Source of the DNA: JAAYCI01 sp031548875
Lineage (GTDB): Bacteria; Bacillota; Clostridia; Oscillospirales; Ruminococcaceae
Length of the DNA stretch: 47,455 bases
NCBI GenBank assembly: GCA_031548875.1
Contig: JAVBQQ010000012.1
Span: 1-47,455 of the forward strand
Direction of reading: 5' to 3'
Position numbers and translations under genes: made by a program. Numbering within the stretch: position 1 is the stretch's first letter; every line of letters begins with the position of its first letter. Below, in pieces: positions 14,513 through 23,494 of this stretch. The notes beneath the pieces are model-generated. The model had not been told where the DNA came from. It saw only the letters and a program-made list of their open reading frames with translations, and made no database searches.

Positions 14513-15367
14513 TTATGCGCCGGCGGCAGCTTGTGCAGCCTTGATGGTGTTGGCCATCAGCATGGCACGGGTCATGGGGCCGACACCGCCGGGCACCGGC
14601 GTGATGGCCGAGGCAACCTTGGCAGCGGCTTCATAGTCCACGTCGCCGCACAGCTTGCCGTCCTCGCCGCGGTTGATGCCCACGTCGATGACAACGGCGC
14701 CGGGGCCGACCATGTCACCCGTGATACACTTCGGACGCCCCACGGCGGCGATGAGCACGTCGGCCGCGCGGCACTTTTCGGCAAGGCCCCGGGTCTTTGT
14801 GTGGCAGACGGTGACGGTGGCGTTCTTCTGGGTGAGCAACGTGGCCACCGGCTTTCCCACGATGTTGCTGCGCCCCACCACTACGGCGTCCTTTCCGGTC
14901 AGGTCCACCCCGGCCGATTCGATCATCACGATGCAGGCCGCGGGCGTGCAGGGCACAAAGCAGTCTTCGCCAACCTGCAGGCGGCCGATGTTGATGGGCG
15001 TGAAGCCGTCCACATCCTTTTCGGGGGCGATGGCCTCGATGACCCGACGCTCGTCGATCTGCTTGGGCACCGGCAGCTGCACCAGGATGCCGTGTGTCTT
15101 GGGGTTTTTGTTTTCAGTCTCGATGCGGGCCAGCAGGTCGGCCTCGGTGGTGTCGGCCGGCAGGCGCACCACCTCGCTGTCAAAGCCGCACTCCTCGCAG
15201 TCCTTCTCCTTGCCGCGCACATACACGGCCGAGGCAGGGTCTTCGCCCACAAGGAATACGATGAGCCGCGGGGTGATCCCCTTGGCCTTCAGGGCGTCGG
15301 CGTCCTTCTTTGCCTGGGCTTTCACCTGGGCTGCAAGCGCGTTTCCATCAATGATCTTCGGTTCCAT
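14513..15367 (-). CDS. folD: FolD: methylene-tetrahydrofolate dehydrogenase / cyclohydrolase (284 aa)
   Basis: Bifunctional one-carbon enzyme that interconverts 5,10-methylene- and 10-formyl-tetrahydrofolate with NADP. It shows the substrate segment YVRGKEKDCEECG (Tyr and Lys of the active site, about residues 49-61), GILVQLPVP, KDVDGF, the cofactor loop VVVGRSNIVGKPVA and the C-terminal TPVPGGVGPMTRAMLM. Length is normal. The start lies inside the end of lgt: ATG 15367 is 20 bases before the lgt stop, with GGGGAGGAC upstream inside lgt, so translation is probably coupled. Confidence 0.98.
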   Translation of the reverse strand: MEPKIIDGNALAAQVKAQAKKDADALKAKGITPRLIVFLVGEDPASAVYVRGKEKDCEECGFDSEVVRLPADTTEADLLARIETENKNPKTHGILVQLPVPKQIDERRVIEAIAPEKDVDGFTPINIGRLQVGEDCFVPCTPAACIVMIESAGVDLTGKDAVVVGRSNIVGKPVATLLTQKNATVTVCHTKTRGLAEKCRAADVLIAAVGRPKCITGDMVGPGAVVIDVGINRGEDGKLCGDVDYEAAAKVASAITPVPGGVGPMTRAMLMANTIKAAQAAAGA

Positions 15368-16559
15368 CTTCGTCGTCCTCCCCTTTTATGGTCGCATCTG
15401 TCTCTTGCTTTTCCTTTTTGGTTTGCGCGGCTGCATCCGCCTGTCCGTCGTCCTCTACTGGCTGCACGCCGCTGTCGAATATCCGCTCTTCCGCCTCCTG
15501 CTCTTCCCTGGCGGCCTTCTCCTCCGCTTCCGCCTGTTCTTCGGTCAGCGGTTCGCCCGCTTCCTCCAACGTCAGGCGGGCCATCTCCAGGCGCTCCTCC
15601 TTGGTGGGGGCCTTTGCGCTGGACGGCCAGCTGATCTCCACCGTCTTTTCGCCGGAGGGTGTTTCCACCTTTACCTTGGCGGTGTGGGGCGGTATCTCCG
15701 GCACCTTCAGCGGGCGGCCGGCCGTCTTAACCCGGGCTATGACCCAGACGACCACCGCCACCAGTACCGAGAGCGCCGCCAGCAGCTGGCTCACCCGCAG
15801 GTTGACACCGGGCACCATCAGGCTGTCGGTGCGCAGGCCCTCGATAATGAAGCGGCCGATGCCGTACCAGATGACGTAGAAGAGGAACAGTTCCCCGTTG
15901 AACTTGCGATGTTTGCGGTAGAGGAAGAGCAACAGGAAGCCGATGGCGCACCAGATACTCTCGTACAGGAAGGTGGGGTGCACCGGGGCAAAGGGGTCCA
16001 CCGCGACGCCTTGGCTGCTCAGTAGCGCCTGGTTCTGCTGCAGGTAGCTTGTGGTGGCGGGGCTGATCATGCCCCAGGGCATGGTGGTGTTGCTGCCAAA
16101 GGCCTCCTGGTTGACGAAATTGCCCCAACGGCCGATGGCCTGCCCGATGAGGAAGCCCATGGCCGTGATGTCGAACATGGGCAGCACCGGCACCTTGAAC
16201 CATTTGCAGCCCAAAAGCGCCCCTATAAACGCGCCTATGATGCCGCCATAGATGGCAATACCTCCCGCACGCAGGTTTATGATATCGAAGAAGGTGTTGT
16301 ATTCCAGATCGCTGAACAGCACATAGTACAGCCGCCCGCAGACAATGGCGAGTACCAGCCCGCAGATGATGACCTCCACCATGCGGTCAGGGTCCACCCC
16401 GAAGCTGCGCGCCTGGCTGAAGGCGAACAGTACAGCCAGGAACATACCCACGGCAATGAGCACGCCGTACCAGTAGATGTTGATGCCAGCAATGCTGAAA
16501 GCGACGTTATTGACCTCCAGCACAATGCCAAGGCCGGGAAATTCAACGATATTTGTCAT
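15348..16559 (-). CDS. lgt: Lgt: prolipoprotein diacylglyceryl transferase with acidic C-terminal tail (403 aa)
   Basis: Membrane enzyme that moves diacylglycerol from phosphatidylglycerol to the lipobox cysteine of prolipoproteins, such as the one at 7795-8436. Several membrane helices are present and the signature GRWGNFVNQEAFG starts at residue 143. Usual Lgt proteins have about 260-300 residues; this one continues after the last helix (about residue 280) with a 120-residue tail rich in Glu, Ala and Lys, ending in GEDDEDGTEDH. The tail is probably cytoplasmic and has no recognised domain. AAAGGAAT precedes ATG 16559. It sits between yfmH and folD in one operon. Confidence 0.96.
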   Translation of the reverse strand: MTNIVEFPGLGIVLEVNNVAFSIAGINIYWYGVLIAVGMFLAVLFAFSQARSFGVDPDRMVEVIICGLVLAIVCGRLYYVLFSDLEYNTFFDIINLRAGGIAIYGGIIGAFIGALLGCKWFKVPVLPMFDITAMGFLIGQAIGRWGNFVNQEAFGSNTTMPWGMISPATTSYLQQNQALLSSQGVAVDPFAPVHPTFLYESIWCAIGFLLLFLYRKHRKFNGELFLFYVIWYGIGRFIIEGLRTDSLMVPGVNLRVSQLLAALSVLVAVVVWVIARVKTAGRPLKVPEIPPHTAKVKVETPSGEKTVEISWPSSAKAPTKEERLEMARLTLEEAGEPLTEEQAEAEEKAAREEQEAEERIFDSGVQPVEDDGQADAAAQTKKEKQETDATIKGEDDEDGTEDH

Positions 16560-16632
16560 GGGGTGATATTCCTTTCGGCGCGCACCGGCGCGCAGGCTTG
16601 CCCCACGGGACTCTGCCCGTGGTCAATACCGG

Positions 16633-17904
16633 TTATTCCGGACGGATGATTACAAAGGCCGATTTGTCTGTGCGCAACATCTTGTCCAGCGCTTCATTCA
16701 GGTCTTCGGGGGTAACCGACGCGATGGCGGCCAGTTCCTCCGCCGGGGTGCGCCGGCGGAAATGGCTGGCAGACAGCAACGACGCCACCCGCTCCACACT
16801 TTCAAGGTCGGCGATGGCCTCACCGTACATCATGCGCTTGCAGGTTTCGAAATGGGCTTTGTCGATGCCCTCGGCGCGCTGGCGGCTAATCTCTTTCAGC
16901 AGTTCTTCGCGCACCCGCTCGGGCTGGGCGCTCTCGCCGGTGAAGAGGATGTGCAGGCAGTCTTCGTAGCAGCCGTATTCGCCGCCAAAGCCGGGCTGCA
17001 CAAGGCCTTCGTCGTACAACCGGCGGTACAGGGCGCTTGTTTCGCCGCACAAAAGTTCGGTGAGCAGGTCGCACACCACCTCGGCGCGGGTGGTGTCCCC
17101 GGCCACGGGCAGCTCCTTGAAGCCGAAGCCGAACAGCGGCATGGCCACCGGCATCGAGAACTCGCGCAGCGGCGTGGGCACGGTGTCCGGTTCATCGGGG
17201 AAGACGTATTTAGCGCGCTGGGCGGCCACGCCGTCGATACCGGCGCGCTCCACGGCGGCCAGCAGCTGGGGCATGGTGAGGTTGCCCGCGGCGCACAGCG
17301 CCATGCTGGACGGGCAGTAGAACGCGTCGGTGCAGGCGTACAGCACCTCTGGTGTGATGCGGGAGATGGATTCCACCGTGCCCACGATGTCGTCGCGCAC
17401 GGGGTGGTTGTGGTACAGGCACTCCAACAGCGCAAAGATGCAGCGCATCTCGGCGTGGTCGTCGTACATCTTGATCTCCTGCCCGATGATGCCCTGTTCC
17501 TTGGCCACCGTTTCGGCCGTGAAGTGGGGCTTGCTCACAAAGGAGAGCAGGATGTCAAGGTTTTCTTCCATGCGGCCGGTGGCTGTAAAGATGTAGCTGG
17601 TGCGGTCGAACCCGGTGTAAGCGTTGGCCGAGGCGCCCGTCTGCCCGTAAAGGGTGAAGGCGTCCACACCGTCGTCGTTCTCGAACATCTTGTGTTCCAG
17701 GAAATGGGCCACACCGGCAGGCAGCTCCGTGCGGGCGCCGTCCTTTTCAAACGCGCGGTGGACAGAGCCAAAGCCGGTGGCATAGATGACATGGGCCGCG
17801 CCGTAGCTGGGCATGGGCAGCAGCCGGATCGTAAGCCCGCCGGGCAATACCGTCTCTTCAAACGCGAGGGCGGCCTGCGCCGCGGGGGGTAATGTAAGGC
17901 GCAT
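16633..17904 (-). CDS. yfmH: M16 metallopeptidase YfmH-like (423 aa)
   Basis: An insulinase-family zinc protease with the inverted zinc motif H67-F-L-E70-H71 (HxxEH) and further conserved glutamates near 140-150. Together with YfmF it forms a heterodimer-type pair; in Bacillus subtilis the pair has been linked to maturation of the 5-aminopentanol modification of elongation factor P. This one carries the intact catalytic motif. Start ATG 17904 shares one base with the yfmF stop (TGATG), so the two are translationally coupled. No signal peptide, hence cytoplasmic. Followed by lgt. Subunit assignment is by the intact motif and by operon order. Confidence 0.9.
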   Translation of the reverse strand: MRLTLPPAAQAALAFEETVLPGGLTIRLLPMPSYGAAHVIYATGFGSVHRAFEKDGARTELPAGVAHFLEHKMFENDDGVDAFTLYGQTGASANAYTGFDRTSYIFTATGRMEENLDILLSFVSKPHFTAETVAKEQGIIGQEIKMYDDHAEMRCIFALLECLYHNHPVRDDIVGTVESISRITPEVLYACTDAFYCPSSMALCAAGNLTMPQLLAAVERAGIDGVAAQRAKYVFPDEPDTVPTPLREFSMPVAMPLFGFGFKELPVAGDTTRAEVVCDLLTELLCGETSALYRRLYDEGLVQPGFGGEYGCYEDCLHILFTGESAQPERVREELLKEISRQRAEGIDKAHFETCKRMMYGEAIADLESVERVASLLSASHFRRRTPAEELAAIASVTPEDLNEALDKMLRTDKSAFVIIRPE

Positions 17905-19169
17905 CAGCTCTCCTCCTTTTTGGTGATGACATACTGGATGGCCGGCGTGAAGGACGCCAGCGCGGCGCGCACCTCTTCGGGGGTCACGGTGTCGATGAGG
18001 GCGGCGGCTTCGTCCAACGTGAGGGAGGAGCCGCGCAGCAGCTCGTTGAACGACCAGCCGGCCAGCGCGTCGGGGCTGTCCTTGGCGGCCGAGAACGCAT
18101 TGCGGATAGCTCTGCGCGCCGTGGCGATCTCCTCGTCGGAAACGGGCTCTTTTTGCAGCACCGAAAGCTCGTGCAGCATGGCCTCTGCCGCGCGTGCGGC
18201 GGAGGCGTGGTCCACGCCCGAGTCAATGGTCAGTGTGCCCTTGAGAGCGGCGTAGGTGGAGGAGCAATAGTAGCACAGGCTCTGCTTCTCGCGCACGTTG
18301 GCGAACAGCCTGCTGGTGGGCAGGCCGCCCAGCAGGGCGTTGGCCACACGCATCACCGCTTCGTCGCGTGCGGTGGGCACGCCCGGCCCCGTGCAGATGA
18401 TGCACAGCTTACCCTGGGAGGTATCCATGGCTTCCTCCTGCACCGAAAAGGGCGTGCCGCCCGGCACCGCCGAACGCGATGGCAGCGGCTGGGGCGCCCG
18501 GGTAGCCTTTTGCAACCACCCGCGGAACACCTCGGCCGCGCGTGTCCCGTCCACGCCGCACACCAGCACCTCCACCTGCGCGCGGGCCAGAAGGCTCCGC
18601 CATGCGGCGTGCAGGTCGGCCGGCGTGATACCAGGGATGTCTTCAAGATACCCCGCGGCCTCGATGCCCAGCACCGAATCGCCATACAGCTTGCGACGGG
18701 CCTGGCGCAGGCAGTAGCCGCGCTTGTCGTTCATCTCGCTGCGCAGATAGTCCGCCTGTTTTTCCTTCTCGATCTCCACGTCGTCGGTCTCGAAGACATC
18801 ACCCGAAAGCTTGGGCGCGAACAGCAGGTTGCACAAAAGATCCAGGTAGCTGCCGGCCAGGTCTTCGCCGGCCAGGGCGTACTCGTTCTTCAGGCCGGAC
18901 ACACCCAGCGACACGACCCGGCAGGCGCCCGCCGTGTAGCTTTCCACCGATAGTTCCGCTCCGTACAGGTCGAACAGGCGGCGGGACAGCTCGATGGGGT
19001 CCGGGATGGCCGCGCACCGGCGCTCCAGCACATGGGGCAGCACGGCAAGGGCGCTGGCCGTGTCCCGCTCGCTTTGCAGGATAAAGTTCGCCGTGATGAG
19101 GCTGCGTTTGAATTTGTCGCCCGGGATGCTCGTGACAAAAGCACCGGGCGCGATCTCCACTCGATTCAT
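17904..19169 (-). CDS. yfmF: M16 peptidase-like YfmF (421 aa)
   Basis: The inactive-type partner of YfmH. It has the two-domain M16 fold (N-terminal VTSIPGDKFKRSLITANF; C-terminal NALLGGLPTSRLFANVREKQSLCYY, a strong M16 substrate-binding motif) but at the zinc site it reads H46-VLE49-R50, so the second histidine is lost. This is known of the YfmF subgroup. AAGGAAG precedes ATG 19169. Second gene of the operon, 54 bases after the VanY-like gene and overlapping yfmH by one base. Confidence 0.9.
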   Translation of the reverse strand: MNRVEIAPGAFVTSIPGDKFKRSLITANFILQSERDTASALAVLPHVLERRCAAIPDPIELSRRLFDLYGAELSVESYTAGACRVVSLGVSGLKNEYALAGEDLAGSYLDLLCNLLFAPKLSGDVFETDDVEIEKEKQADYLRSEMNDKRGYCLRQARRKLYGDSVLGIEAAGYLEDIPGITPADLHAAWRSLLARAQVEVLVCGVDGTRAAEVFRGWLQKATRAPQPLPSRSAVPGGTPFSVQEEAMDTSQGKLCIICTGPGVPTARDEAVMRVANALLGGLPTSRLFANVREKQSLCYYCSSTYAALKGTLTIDSGVDHASAARAAEAMLHELSVLQKEPVSDEEIATARRAIRNAFSAAKDSPDALAGWSFNELLRGSSLTLDEAAALIDTVTPEEVRAALASFTPAIQYVITKKEES

Positions 19170-19223
19170 TCTAACTTCCTTACTGGTACAAATTTTATGG
19201 CAAGCAGTAAACGGATCGCTTTT

Positions 19224-20096
19224 CTAATCTTCCTGCGCGAGGTACTCCTCCAGGCTGATGCCCGCGGCAGAGATGGCCTTTGCGTCCTCCACACCCACAT
19301 AGCGGAAATGGTACGGCTGGTACTGGATGCCAGTGATCTCCACCTTGTTTTCGGGGAAGCGCAGGATAAAACCGTATTCCGCCGCGTGCACCCGCAGCCA
19401 GCCGGCCTCGGCCGTGTTTGCAAAGTCGTCGGTCGCTTCGCCGGCGCCGCCGGTGACAAAATCGACGGCGAGGGCTGTCTGGTGGTCGGAGTAGCCGAAG
19501 GGCGGGTCCGTCTGTCGGGCCAACTTGTCGGCCTCCGCGTCGCTTTTGCCCTCCGCTTTGTAGGCAGCCACCAGCGCTTCATACTTGCCATTCTGGGTCT
19601 GCGGCCCGCGGAAGGCTGAAATGATGGACAGGCTGCCCCCCTCTGTTTGGGTATTGCAGGTCTCCACCATGGCCGTCAGCTGGTCGGCCGCTTCACCGGC
19701 GTAGAACAGGTGTCCCACGCTGTCCACCGCCACGAGCTTCTGCTCCTCTTCCAGCTTTGCCTCGTAGCCGTCGGGCATGGGGTTGTTGTTGTTGATGAGG
19801 ATAAGGTTCCAGGCCGCGGGATCGGCTGCCTGGGGGCGGCTGGGAGGCTGGGAGCCTGACAGACTGGCCGCCGAGGGGCTGCCCGCCGCCGAGGGCACCA
19901 CCGGCGCGGGGACCTTGGGTTCGGCCACGGCGCGCACGATCATCACCACGCAAAACACGAGCAGCGCCAGCGCCACCACAAGCGCCACCCCCAGCAGGAT
20001 GCGCTGGTTGCGCTGATGCTTGCGGCGCGCCTCGCGCGCTTCCTGGCGGCGGTGCTGTTCTTCAAAGGGGTCATACCGGCCCGGCCCGGTCGTCAT
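19224..20096 (-). CDS. VanY/LdcB-like D-Ala-D-Ala carboxypeptidase domain protein, Gln at the catalytic Glu (290 aa)
   Basis: Membrane-anchored peptidoglycan peptidase of family M15B. Residues 1-31 are cytoplasmic and basic, 33-56 are a membrane helix, 57-95 a Pro/Ala/Ser linker, and 96-290 the domain. Zinc ligands are in SDHQTALAVDF (H205, D212) and PYHFRYVG (H263). In active members the residue before PWH is the general-base Glu; here it is Gln (Q260 in YQPYH). The enzyme may thus be inactive or only a binder of cell wall peptides. GAGGTGG precedes the ATG. First gene of the operon that continues to yfmF, yfmH, lgt and folD; a promoter is at 20180-20208. Confidence 0.88.
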   Translation of the reverse strand: MTTGPGRYDPFEEQHRRQEAREARRKHQRNQRILLGVALVVALALLVFCVVMIVRAVAEPKVPAPVVPSAAGSPSAASLSGSQPPSRPQAADPAAWNLILINNNNPMPDGYEAKLEEEQKLVAVDSVGHLFYAGEAADQLTAMVETCNTQTEGGSLSIISAFRGPQTQNGKYEALVAAYKAEGKSDAEADKLARQTDPPFGYSDHQTALAVDFVTGGAGEATDDFANTAEAGWLRVHAAEYGFILRFPENKVEITGIQYQPYHFRYVGVEDAKAISAAGISLEEYLAQED

Positions 20097-20126
20097 TCCG
20101 CGTCCACCTCATTCGTTTACTGGAAG

Positions 20127-20146
20127 GGGGCCGCCCCTGCGGCCCC
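20127..20146 (-). other. GC-rich leader hairpin before the VanY-like gene
   Basis: GGGGCCGC and GCGGCCCC pair perfectly around a 4-base loop in the 5' leader, between the promoter and the ribosome site. No T-run follows. Confidence 0.5.
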
Positions 20147-20179
20147 GGCTGGCACGGGCCCCGCGCCCGCTCTTGTACC

Positions 20180-20208
20180 ATTATACGCAAGCCGCCCCGC
20201 AAATGCAA
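20180..20208 (-). promoter_or_regulatory. Promoter of the vanY-yfmF-yfmH-lgt-folD operon
   Basis: On the minus strand TTGCAT (20208-20203), 17-base spacer, TATAAT (20185-20180), right after the lysC terminator. Confidence 0.83.
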
Positions 20209-20224
20209 TTGCACTTTTGCAGGC

Positions 20225-20270
20225 CAAAAAGAAAGCAGCCCGCGGGCGCTCTGAGGGCAGCCGCGGGCTG
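20225..20270 (-). terminator. Rho-independent terminator of hom-lysC
   Basis: On the minus strand CAGCCCGCGG (20270-20261) pairs perfectly with CCGCGGGCTG (20245-20236), followed by CTTTCTTTTT. Confidence 0.92.
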
Positions 20271-20284
20271 GCGGAGCCGAGCCC

Positions 20285-21505
20285 TCAACGGGAGGGCAGC
20301 TCCATAAAAGCATTGTGGATGGCGGTGACGGCGGTGTCCACGTCGGCGGTGTCGATGAGCACCGAGATCTTGATCTCGCTGGTAGACACCATGCGGATGT
20401 TAATGTCCGCCTCGTACATTGCCTCAAACATCTGGGCCGCCACGCCGCTGTGGCTCTGCATGCCGGCGCCCACCACGCTCACCTTGGCAACGCCCGTGTC
20501 GATGACAACCTCGCGGCCGCCGAAGGCGCTCAGGTTTTCGGTGAGCAGCGCACGCACCGTCTCAGCCTCGGACGAAGGCACGGTGAAGATGATGTCCTTG
20601 TTGCCCTCCCGTCCGCTGGACTGCAGGATGATATCCACATTGATCTTCTTGGACGCGATAAGCGAGAATATCTTGAAGGAGATGCCGGGCATGTCCGGCA
20701 CGTCCAGGATGGTGACCACGGCGACCTTCGTGTCCTTGGCCACCCCTTTGATAAGCATGCCTTCGTTCATATCTGCTACCTCCCTCACAACGGTACCGGG
20801 CGCGGGGTTGAGGCTGGACAGCACCTCCAGCTCCACGCTGTATTTTTTGGCAAGTTCCACGCTGCGGTTGTTCAGCACCTGGGCGCCCAGCGTGGCCAGT
20901 TCCAGCATCTCGTCGAAGGAGATGAGGTCCAGCTTTTTGGCGCCGGGCACGATGCGCGGGTCGGCGGTGTACACGCCGTCCACGTCGGTGTAGATTTGGC
21001 AGCGGTCGGCGTTCAGCGCCGCCGCGATGGCCACGGCGCTCGTGTCCGAGCCGCCGCGCCCCAGCGTGGTGATGTCGTCGTTCACGTTGATGCCCTGGAA
21101 GCCGGCCACGATGACCACCCGGCGCTTTTCCAGCTCGCTGGCGATGCGCTCGGTGTCCAGGTTTTTGATGCGCGCCCGGCCGTAGGAGCGGTTGGTCTCA
21201 AAGCCCGCCTGCCAGCCGGTGAGGCTGACGGCCGGGCAGCCCAGCTCGCCCAGCGCCATGGACAATAACGCGATGGTGATCTGCTCGCCGGTGGAGAGCA
21301 GCACGTCCATCTCCCGCGCACTGGGATTGTGGGTGATCTCACGCGCTTTTTCGATCAATTCATCGGTGGTGTCTCCCTGGGCCGAGACAACCACGGCCAC
21401 ATCGTTGCCGCTGTTGAAGGTGTCGGCCACGATGCGCGCCACGTTGAAGATGCGGTCGCGGTTTGCCACCGACGACCCCCCGAACTTTTGTACGATCAAT
21501 GGCAT
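20285..21505 (-). CDS. lysC: Aspartate kinase (406 aa)
   Basis: First enzyme of the aspartate family pathway (lysine, threonine, methionine, diaminopimelate). The kinase domain begins IVQKFGGSSVANRDRI and contains STGEQITIALLSMAL, TLGRGGSDTSAVAIAAAL and TDVDGVYTADPRIV. From about residue 265 two ACT domains follow, which bind lysine or threonine for feedback control. Length matches the monofunctional Firmicutes class. Start ATG 21505, with a G-rich site (GGGGGAT) upstream. Last gene of the operon ACT-domain protein-hom-lysC, followed by a strong terminator. Which isozyme (lysC, dapG, thrD type) cannot be told. Confidence 0.96.
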   Translation of the reverse strand: MPLIVQKFGGSSVANRDRIFNVARIVADTFNSGNDVAVVVSAQGDTTDELIEKAREITHNPSAREMDVLLSTGEQITIALLSMALGELGCPAVSLTGWQAGFETNRSYGRARIKNLDTERIASELEKRRVVIVAGFQGINVNDDITTLGRGGSDTSAVAIAAALNADRCQIYTDVDGVYTADPRIVPGAKKLDLISFDEMLELATLGAQVLNNRSVELAKKYSVELEVLSSLNPAPGTVVREVADMNEGMLIKGVAKDTKVAVVTILDVPDMPGISFKIFSLIASKKINVDIILQSSGREGNKDIIFTVPSSEAETVRALLTENLSAFGGREVVIDTGVAKVSVVGAGMQSHSGVAAQMFEAMYEADINIRMVSTSEIKISVLIDTADVDTAVTAIHNAFMELPSR

Positions 21506-21552
21506 TGTAGTTTACATCCCCCTGTTTGTCTTGCTTTCCCCCGTGCCGTTCC

Positions 21553-22770
21553 TCACCCCATGATCTTCATGGCGATGGCGATGTCGCAACCCTGCTTTTG
21601 CAGGCGGTCCAGCAGGGCGGGCAGTTCGGCCGCGCCCAGGTTTTGCACCACGGCGCTGGCCGTGCCCTCGATGGGCCGCGCGCCGGGCATGCTCCACAGA
21701 CGCTGCGCGCCTGCGCCCTGTGCGGCACGCAGGTACCAGTCGCACCGGCTGTTGTCCTCATACTGCCCATCGATGGGCTGCGCCGGCTGCCAGAACAGGC
21801 TGTCGTGGATGCGCACACCCTCCTTCAGCGCGTCGATGGCGTCGGCCACTACGGCGCTGGCCGTGGGCAACTTGCCCGCGCCCTTGCCGTAGAACAGCAC
21901 CTCGCCCAGCATGTCGCCGCACACCTCCACGGCGTTGAATACGTCTTCCACACCGGCCAGCTGGTTCTCCCGCTTCACCATCATCGGCTCCACGCCGATG
22001 GAAAGCGGTCCGTCGCCTTCCTTTTCGGCAAAGGCGATGAGCTTGACCGCGCAGCCCAGCTGCTTTGCCGCCAGCGTGTCGGAGGTGGTCACGTCCCGGA
22101 TGCCGCGGGTGGGCACATTCTGCGGGTAGATGTGCCTGCCGAACGCAAGCGACGCCAGGATGGCGATCTTGCGGCCGGCGTCGATGCCATCCACGTCGGA
22201 CGAAGGGTCGATGGTCTCGGCATAGCCCAGGTCCTGGGCGGCCTTCAGCGCCTGTTCAAAGCTTTTGCCCTCGCCCTCCATCAGCTTGAGCATGAAGTTG
22301 GTGGTGCCGTTCACGATACCGGTGACCGCCGAGATGGTGTTGGCCGCCAGGCACTGGTGCATGGGCGTGATGATGGGCGTGCCGCCGCCCACGCTCGCCT
22401 CGAACAGGAAGCAGACGCCGTTCTGCTTTGCGCGGGCCAGCAGCTCGGCGCCATACTGGGCCACCATCTCCTTGTTACTGGTGACCACATGGCGGCCGGC
22501 GTCCAGCGCGCGGCAGACGAAGTCGTAGGCGGGCTTCAGGCCGCCGATGGTCTCCACCACCACCCTCACCTCGTCGTCGGCCAGGATGGGGTCCAGGCTG
22601 TTCACGAACAGCGCCGCGTCTGGGTGGGACGAAAAGTCCCGGATATCGCAAATATAGCCTACCTGCAGCTGCTCGCCCAGGCGGCGGGCCACGCCGGCCT
22701 CGTTGCGGCGCAGTACCTCCAGCACGCCGCTGCCCACTGTGCCAAAGCCAAGAATCGCCAGTTTCACCAT
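21553..22770 (-). CDS. hom: Homoserine dehydrogenase (405 aa)
   Basis: Reduces aspartate semialdehyde to homoserine, the branch to threonine and methionine. The NAD(P)-binding start LAILGFGTVGSGV (residues 4-16), the catalytic core ASVGGGTPII and the motif GIVNGTTNFML are present, followed by the LGYAETIDPSSDVDGIDAGRKIAILASLAFG block that contains the catalytic Lys and Asp. The C-terminal ~80 residues are a regulatory region of the ACT type by position. It starts 55 bases after the ACT-domain gene and ends 47 bases before lysC. Confidence 0.97.
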   Translation of the reverse strand: MVKLAILGFGTVGSGVLEVLRRNEAGVARRLGEQLQVGYICDIRDFSSHPDAALFVNSLDPILADDEVRVVVETIGGLKPAYDFVCRALDAGRHVVTSNKEMVAQYGAELLARAKQNGVCFLFEASVGGGTPIITPMHQCLAANTISAVTGIVNGTTNFMLKLMEGEGKSFEQALKAAQDLGYAETIDPSSDVDGIDAGRKIAILASLAFGRHIYPQNVPTRGIRDVTTSDTLAAKQLGCAVKLIAFAEKEGDGPLSIGVEPMMVKRENQLAGVEDVFNAVEVCGDMLGEVLFYGKGAGKLPTASAVVADAIDALKEGVRIHDSLFWQPAQPIDGQYEDNSRCDWYLRAAQGAGAQRLWSMPGARPIEGTASAVVQNLGAAELPALLDRLQKQGCDIAIAMKIMG

Positions 22771-22825
22771 AGTATCGTATCCATTCCCTTTCCGGTTTTC
22801 ACTTTCCCGCGGTGTTGCATCCGCT

Positions 22826-23254
22826 TTACTGGTTCTGCCGCACGTCCACCACCGTGCGCTGCGTCTTCAGCCGCTCACACAGCTCGTCCAGGCTGAGCTG
22901 CATGCCATCGGTGCGCATGGTGACGGCCACGATGGCCGCGCCGTTCTCCGGCATGCTCTGGTTGATGGTGACCACGCTGGCCCCGGCCGCCGAGATGGCC
23001 GCCAGAAGCGACTGCAGCGCGCCCGTTTCGTCCAGCAGCGAAGCCGTGAGCGTGACCGTCTCGCGCCCGCTTACGGCGTGGAACACGCTGTCCTTATACT
23101 TGTAAAACGCGCTGCGGCTCACGTCCGCCATGCGGGTGGCGCGGGAAACATTTTTTGCCTCGCCACTGGCCAGCAGCTCCTTGGCGTGCAGCACACGCAA
23201 GAACACCTCCGGTATCACCGAGGCTTCCACCAGTAGATATTTCTTCTCTTCCAT
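22826..23254 (-). CDS. ACT-domain protein, UPF0735 type (142 aa)
   Basis: A small putative regulator. Residues 1-60 look like a winged/HTH-like region (LLVEASVIPEVFLRVLHAKELL, VSRATRMADVSRSAFYKYKDSVF), and residues about 66-142 are an ACT domain (VTLTASLLDETGALQSLLAAISAAGASVVTINQ). The family (UPF0735, PheB in Bacillus) often stands directly before hom, as here, and is thought to sense an amino acid. GAGGTG precedes ATG 23254; the long in-frame extension above it runs through the promoter and is rejected. First gene of the hom-lysC operon. Confidence 0.92.
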   Translation of the reverse strand: MEEKKYLLVEASVIPEVFLRVLHAKELLASGEAKNVSRATRMADVSRSAFYKYKDSVFHAVSGRETVTLTASLLDETGALQSLLAAISAAGASVVTINQSMPENGAAIVAVTMRTDGMQLSLDELCERLKTQRTVVDVRQNQ

Positions 23255-23293
23255 ACTGTACACCTCACAGGAACATATGTACACATCAAAAAT

Positions 23294-23323
23294 ACTATAC
23301 CACGCATCCGCCCCAAGACACAA
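23294..23323 (-). promoter_or_regulatory. Promoter of the ACT-hom-lysC operon
   Basis: On the minus strand TTGTGT (23323-23318), 18-base spacer, TATAGT (23299-23294). The -35 is weaker than consensus. The remaining gap up to the pirin gene holds no gene that I can support. Confidence 0.65.
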
Positions 23324-23494
23324 GGACTGAAAACCGCTTTTACGCCTTGCCCAAAAAAAGGCCTTGCTCCCGCGCCCTCCTGTGCAAGGTGACCAATTGG
23401 ACGGAGAAGCCCACGTTGCAACCACCGGTTGGGCCGATGCAAGGAGGATGGGCGGCGCTTCTTTCAAAGTTCAGATAGCCGCATACATGCGCGT

